A DNA stretch of 7,073 nucleotides from positions 1 to 7,073 of the forward strand of contig DASPWW010000103.1 of NCBI GenBank assembly GCA_035637595.1, read 5' to 3'. This document shows positions 6,810 through 7,073 of the stretch, one piece after another. The number at the start of each line of letters is the position of its first letter. The first letter of the stretch is position 1. Source of the DNA: DASPWW01 sp035637595 (GTDB lineage: Bacteria > Actinomycetota > Thermoleophilia > Solirubrobacterales > 70-9). A program made the position numbers and the translations under genes. Below the pieces are notes generated by a model. The model had not been told where the DNA came from and ran no database searches. It saw nothing but the letters and a program-made list of their open reading frames with translations.

Positions 6810-7073
6810 GTGCACGAGGATCCGACCCGCCGCATGCCCGGGCCCGGCCAGTATGGGTCGCCGCCCGCCGGGCCGCCGCCCGGAGGGCCATCAGGACCCG
6901 GGGGCCCGCCGCGGGGGATGGGGCCACCCCCCGGCCCCGAGCCGCCCTATGGAGGGATGAGCGGCGCTACGAAGCTGATGATCGGGTTGCTGATCGCGCT
7001 CGTCGTGGGGCTTTTGATCGGGCTGGTCGTCGTCGCCGGTGGCGCGTCGAACGACGAGACGACGAGCACCACG
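6810..7073 (+). CDS. Pro/Gly-rich single-pass membrane protein, N-terminal part (partial)
   Basis: An open frame runs from GTG 6810 to the window end without a stop (88 codons seen). I do not recognise a named family. Residues 1-49 are low complexity: 18 Pro and 14 Gly, with scattered Arg and Tyr, beginning VHEDPTRRMPGPGQYG. Lys55 then precedes one strongly hydrophobic segment, about 57-77 (MIGLLIALVVGLLIGLVVVAG), containing a GxxxG pattern (67-71). A polar Asn/Asp/Glu/Thr stretch (ASNDETTSTT) follows. By the positive-inside rule I infer a cytoplasmic Pro/Gly tail, one membrane span and an extracytoplasmic Thr-rich linker to a domain beyond the window. It is not a cleavable signal peptide of ordinary form, because the charged, low-complexity region before it is too long. 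Start choice: GTG 6810 lies at the leaderless promoter; ATG 6771 (in frame, right after the argD stop), ATG 6834 and ATG 6957 are alternatives. It is probably not an arginine-pathway gene. Confidence 0.68.
   Translation, partial: MHEDPTRRMPGPGQYGSPPAGPPPGGPSGPGGPPRGMGPPPGPEPPYGGMSGATKLMIGLLIALVVGLLIGLVVVAGGASNDETTSTT

Noticed and set aside
6951..6959. GGAGGG directly before ATG 6957 as ribosome binding site and start
   Set aside because: The purine run abuts the ATG with no spacer, and the long open Pro/Gly-rich frame upstream reads as a typical disordered N-terminal tail.
1..7073. ARG boxes, CRISPR repeats, insertion sequences, tRNA or other RNA genes, riboswitches
   Set aside because: I looked on both strands and saw none. 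There is almost no non-coding sequence to hold them, and base composition and codon style look even throughout, without signs of recent transfer.

Overview
This window is a gene-dense, very GC-rich stretch (about 70% GC or more by eye) carrying one uninterrupted plus-strand operon: the 3' end of pheS, then pheT, argC, argJ, argB and argD. After a 39-base gap comes the 5' end of an unrelated membrane-protein gene that runs off the window. The GC content, GTG/TTG-only start codons, four-base stop/start overlaps, the linkage of pheST to argCJBD and a probable leaderless TAnnnT promoter near the end all suggest an actinobacterium. A deep-branching class such as Thermoleophilia (Solirubrobacterales-like) is my best guess, but the window cannot prove it.

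Layout. Bases 1-89 hold the last 28 codons of pheS (phenylalanyl-tRNA synthetase alpha). pheT (86-2569) encodes the 827-residue beta subunit. argC (2562-3584), argJ (3581-4747), argB (4744-5592) and argD (5589-6770) follow. All five junctions overlap: four by 4 bases and pheT/argC by 8. There is no internal space for a promoter, terminator or ARG box, so the control region must lie upstream of pheS, outside the window. Bases 6771-6809 are the only gap between genes. They hold a candidate -10 element (TAGACT, 6796-6801) placed so that transcription would begin at or next to the GTG at 6810, the likely start of a Pro/Gly-rich single-pass membrane protein.

How the genes work together. ArgB phosphorylates N-acetylglutamate, ArgC reduces the product to the semialdehyde, ArgD transaminates it to N-acetylornithine, and ArgJ moves the acetyl group to glutamate, releasing ornithine and regenerating N-acetylglutamate. 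The window therefore encodes the complete acetyl-recycling half of arginine synthesis. ArgB carries the N-terminal helix and C-terminal motif typical of arginine-inhibited enzymes, which fits a recycling pathway controlled at the kinase. PheS/PheT charge tRNA-Phe, and their fusion to an arginine operon is positional rather than an obvious biochemical partnership.

The core genes look intact and conventional; I see no mobile element, CRISPR array, RNA gene or defence system. The points most worth a second look are the pheT-argC overlap, the all-non-ATG starts, the absence of argF/argR directly after argD, and the end of the window, where argD's amber stop is followed in the same frame by an open frame leading into the membrane protein.
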